Part shown: one piece after another, positions 13,122-13,177 of the stretch
Position numbering within the stretch: the first letter of the stretch is position 1
Layout of the letters: each line of letters opens with the position of its first letter
Source: Nitrososphaeria archaeon
GTDB taxonomy: Archaea; Thermoproteota; Nitrososphaeria; JACIWG01
Assembly: GCA_014361085.1 (NCBI GenBank)
Contig: JACIWG010000035.1
Span: 1-13,177 of the forward strand
Length of the DNA: 13,177 nucleotides
Direction: 5' to 3'
Notes under the pieces: model-generated
The model's input: the letters and a program-made list of their open reading frames with translations, nothing else
Told to the model about the DNA's origin: nothing
Database searches by the model: none
Made by a program: the position numbers and the translations under genes

Positions 13122-13138
13122 TTGGATGGATAATCCAA
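13122..13138. repeat. Inverted repeat in the leader of the ECF-S-like gene
   Basis: TTGGAT-GGATA-ATCCAA: perfect 6-bp arms with a 5-nt spacer, ending 1 nt before the chosen ATG and about 18 nt downstream of a TATA-like box. It could be a repressor operator or a short leader hairpin. Such a site could also arise by chance. Confidence 0.35.
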
Positions 13139-13156
13139 CCAAATTAATAAACTTTT

Positions 13157-13164
13157 GTATAAAG
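13157..13164 (-). promoter_or_regulatory. TATA-like element upstream of the ECF-S/DUF4430 pair
   Basis: CTTTATAC on the minus strand resembles an archaeal TATA box. Placing transcription start about 26 nt downstream puts it near 13134, giving a leader of about 14 nt to the ATG at 13120. A second AT-rich run (GTTTATTAAT, about 13145-13154) is an alternative. Motif evidence only. Confidence 0.35.
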
Positions 13165-13177
13165 ATAATGGGAGGAG

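Noticed and set aside
1..13177. Mobile elements, CRISPR arrays, toxin-antitoxin or defence genes
   Set aside because: No transposase, integrase, spaced direct repeats or defence-family motifs were found on either strand; the window is conserved core genome plus one small transporter-like pair.

Overview
This window is a compact archaeal chromosome segment with every gene on the minus strand, so it reads from about 13120 down to 15. The archaeal assignment rests on direct sequence evidence: archaeal-type uS13/uS4/uS11/uL13/uS9/uS2, eL18 (L18e), RNA polymerase subunits RpoD (Rpb3-like, with ferredoxin-type clusters) and RpoN (Rpb10-like), an archaeal glutamyl-tRNA synthetase, and an isopentenyl phosphate kinase/type 2 IPP isomerase/prenyltransferase set for ether-lipid precursors. 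By eye the DNA is AT-rich, intergenic space is minimal and TTG starts are frequent. I infer a TACK-type (Thermoproteota-like) lineage, but I cannot place it more precisely by reading alone.

Layout in transcription order. (1) 13120-12163: a small membrane protein resembling an ECF-transporter S component, overlapping a membrane-anchored DUF4430 (transcobalamin C-terminal-like) protein. (2) 12085-6398: the information-processing block rps13, rps4, rps11, rpoD, rpl18e, rpl13, rps9, rpoN, eno, rps2. (3) 6370-15: the lipid-precursor block MEMO-family gene, mevalonate kinase, isopentenyl phosphate kinase, type 2 IPP isomerase, geranylgeranyl-type prenyl diphosphate synthase, and then gltX. Only three internal gaps exceed 20 nt: about 77 nt before rps13, 89 nt before rps4 and 27 nt before the MEMO gene. 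All other neighbours are separated by 7 nt or less, or overlap. From rps4 to gltX, 15 genes could therefore be one transcript.

Functionally, block 2 supplies small- and large-subunit ribosomal proteins, two RNA polymerase subunits and enolase. Block 3 phosphorylates mevalonate, makes and isomerises IPP and condenses C5 units into prenyl diphosphates. The remaining archaeal mevalonate-pathway steps are not encoded here. The gene order matches the classic archaeal cluster from rps13 to gltX, but rpoK is not found between rpoN and eno, and no RNase J-like gene lies between fni and ids, where several euryarchaea (from memory) carry one.

No tRNA, rRNA, CRISPR array, transposase or integrase was found. 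The most interesting leads are the ECF-S/DUF4430 pair (a candidate, unproven corrinoid or other cofactor uptake module) with an inverted repeat at its start, the switch from ATG starts (block 2) to TTG starts in all six genes of block 3, a recurrent junction in which the upstream stop codon lies inside the downstream Shine-Dalgarno sequence, and the persistent but unexplained linkage of a MEMO-family protein to mevalonate-pathway genes. I saw no clearly novel large system; most of the window is conserved core genome.
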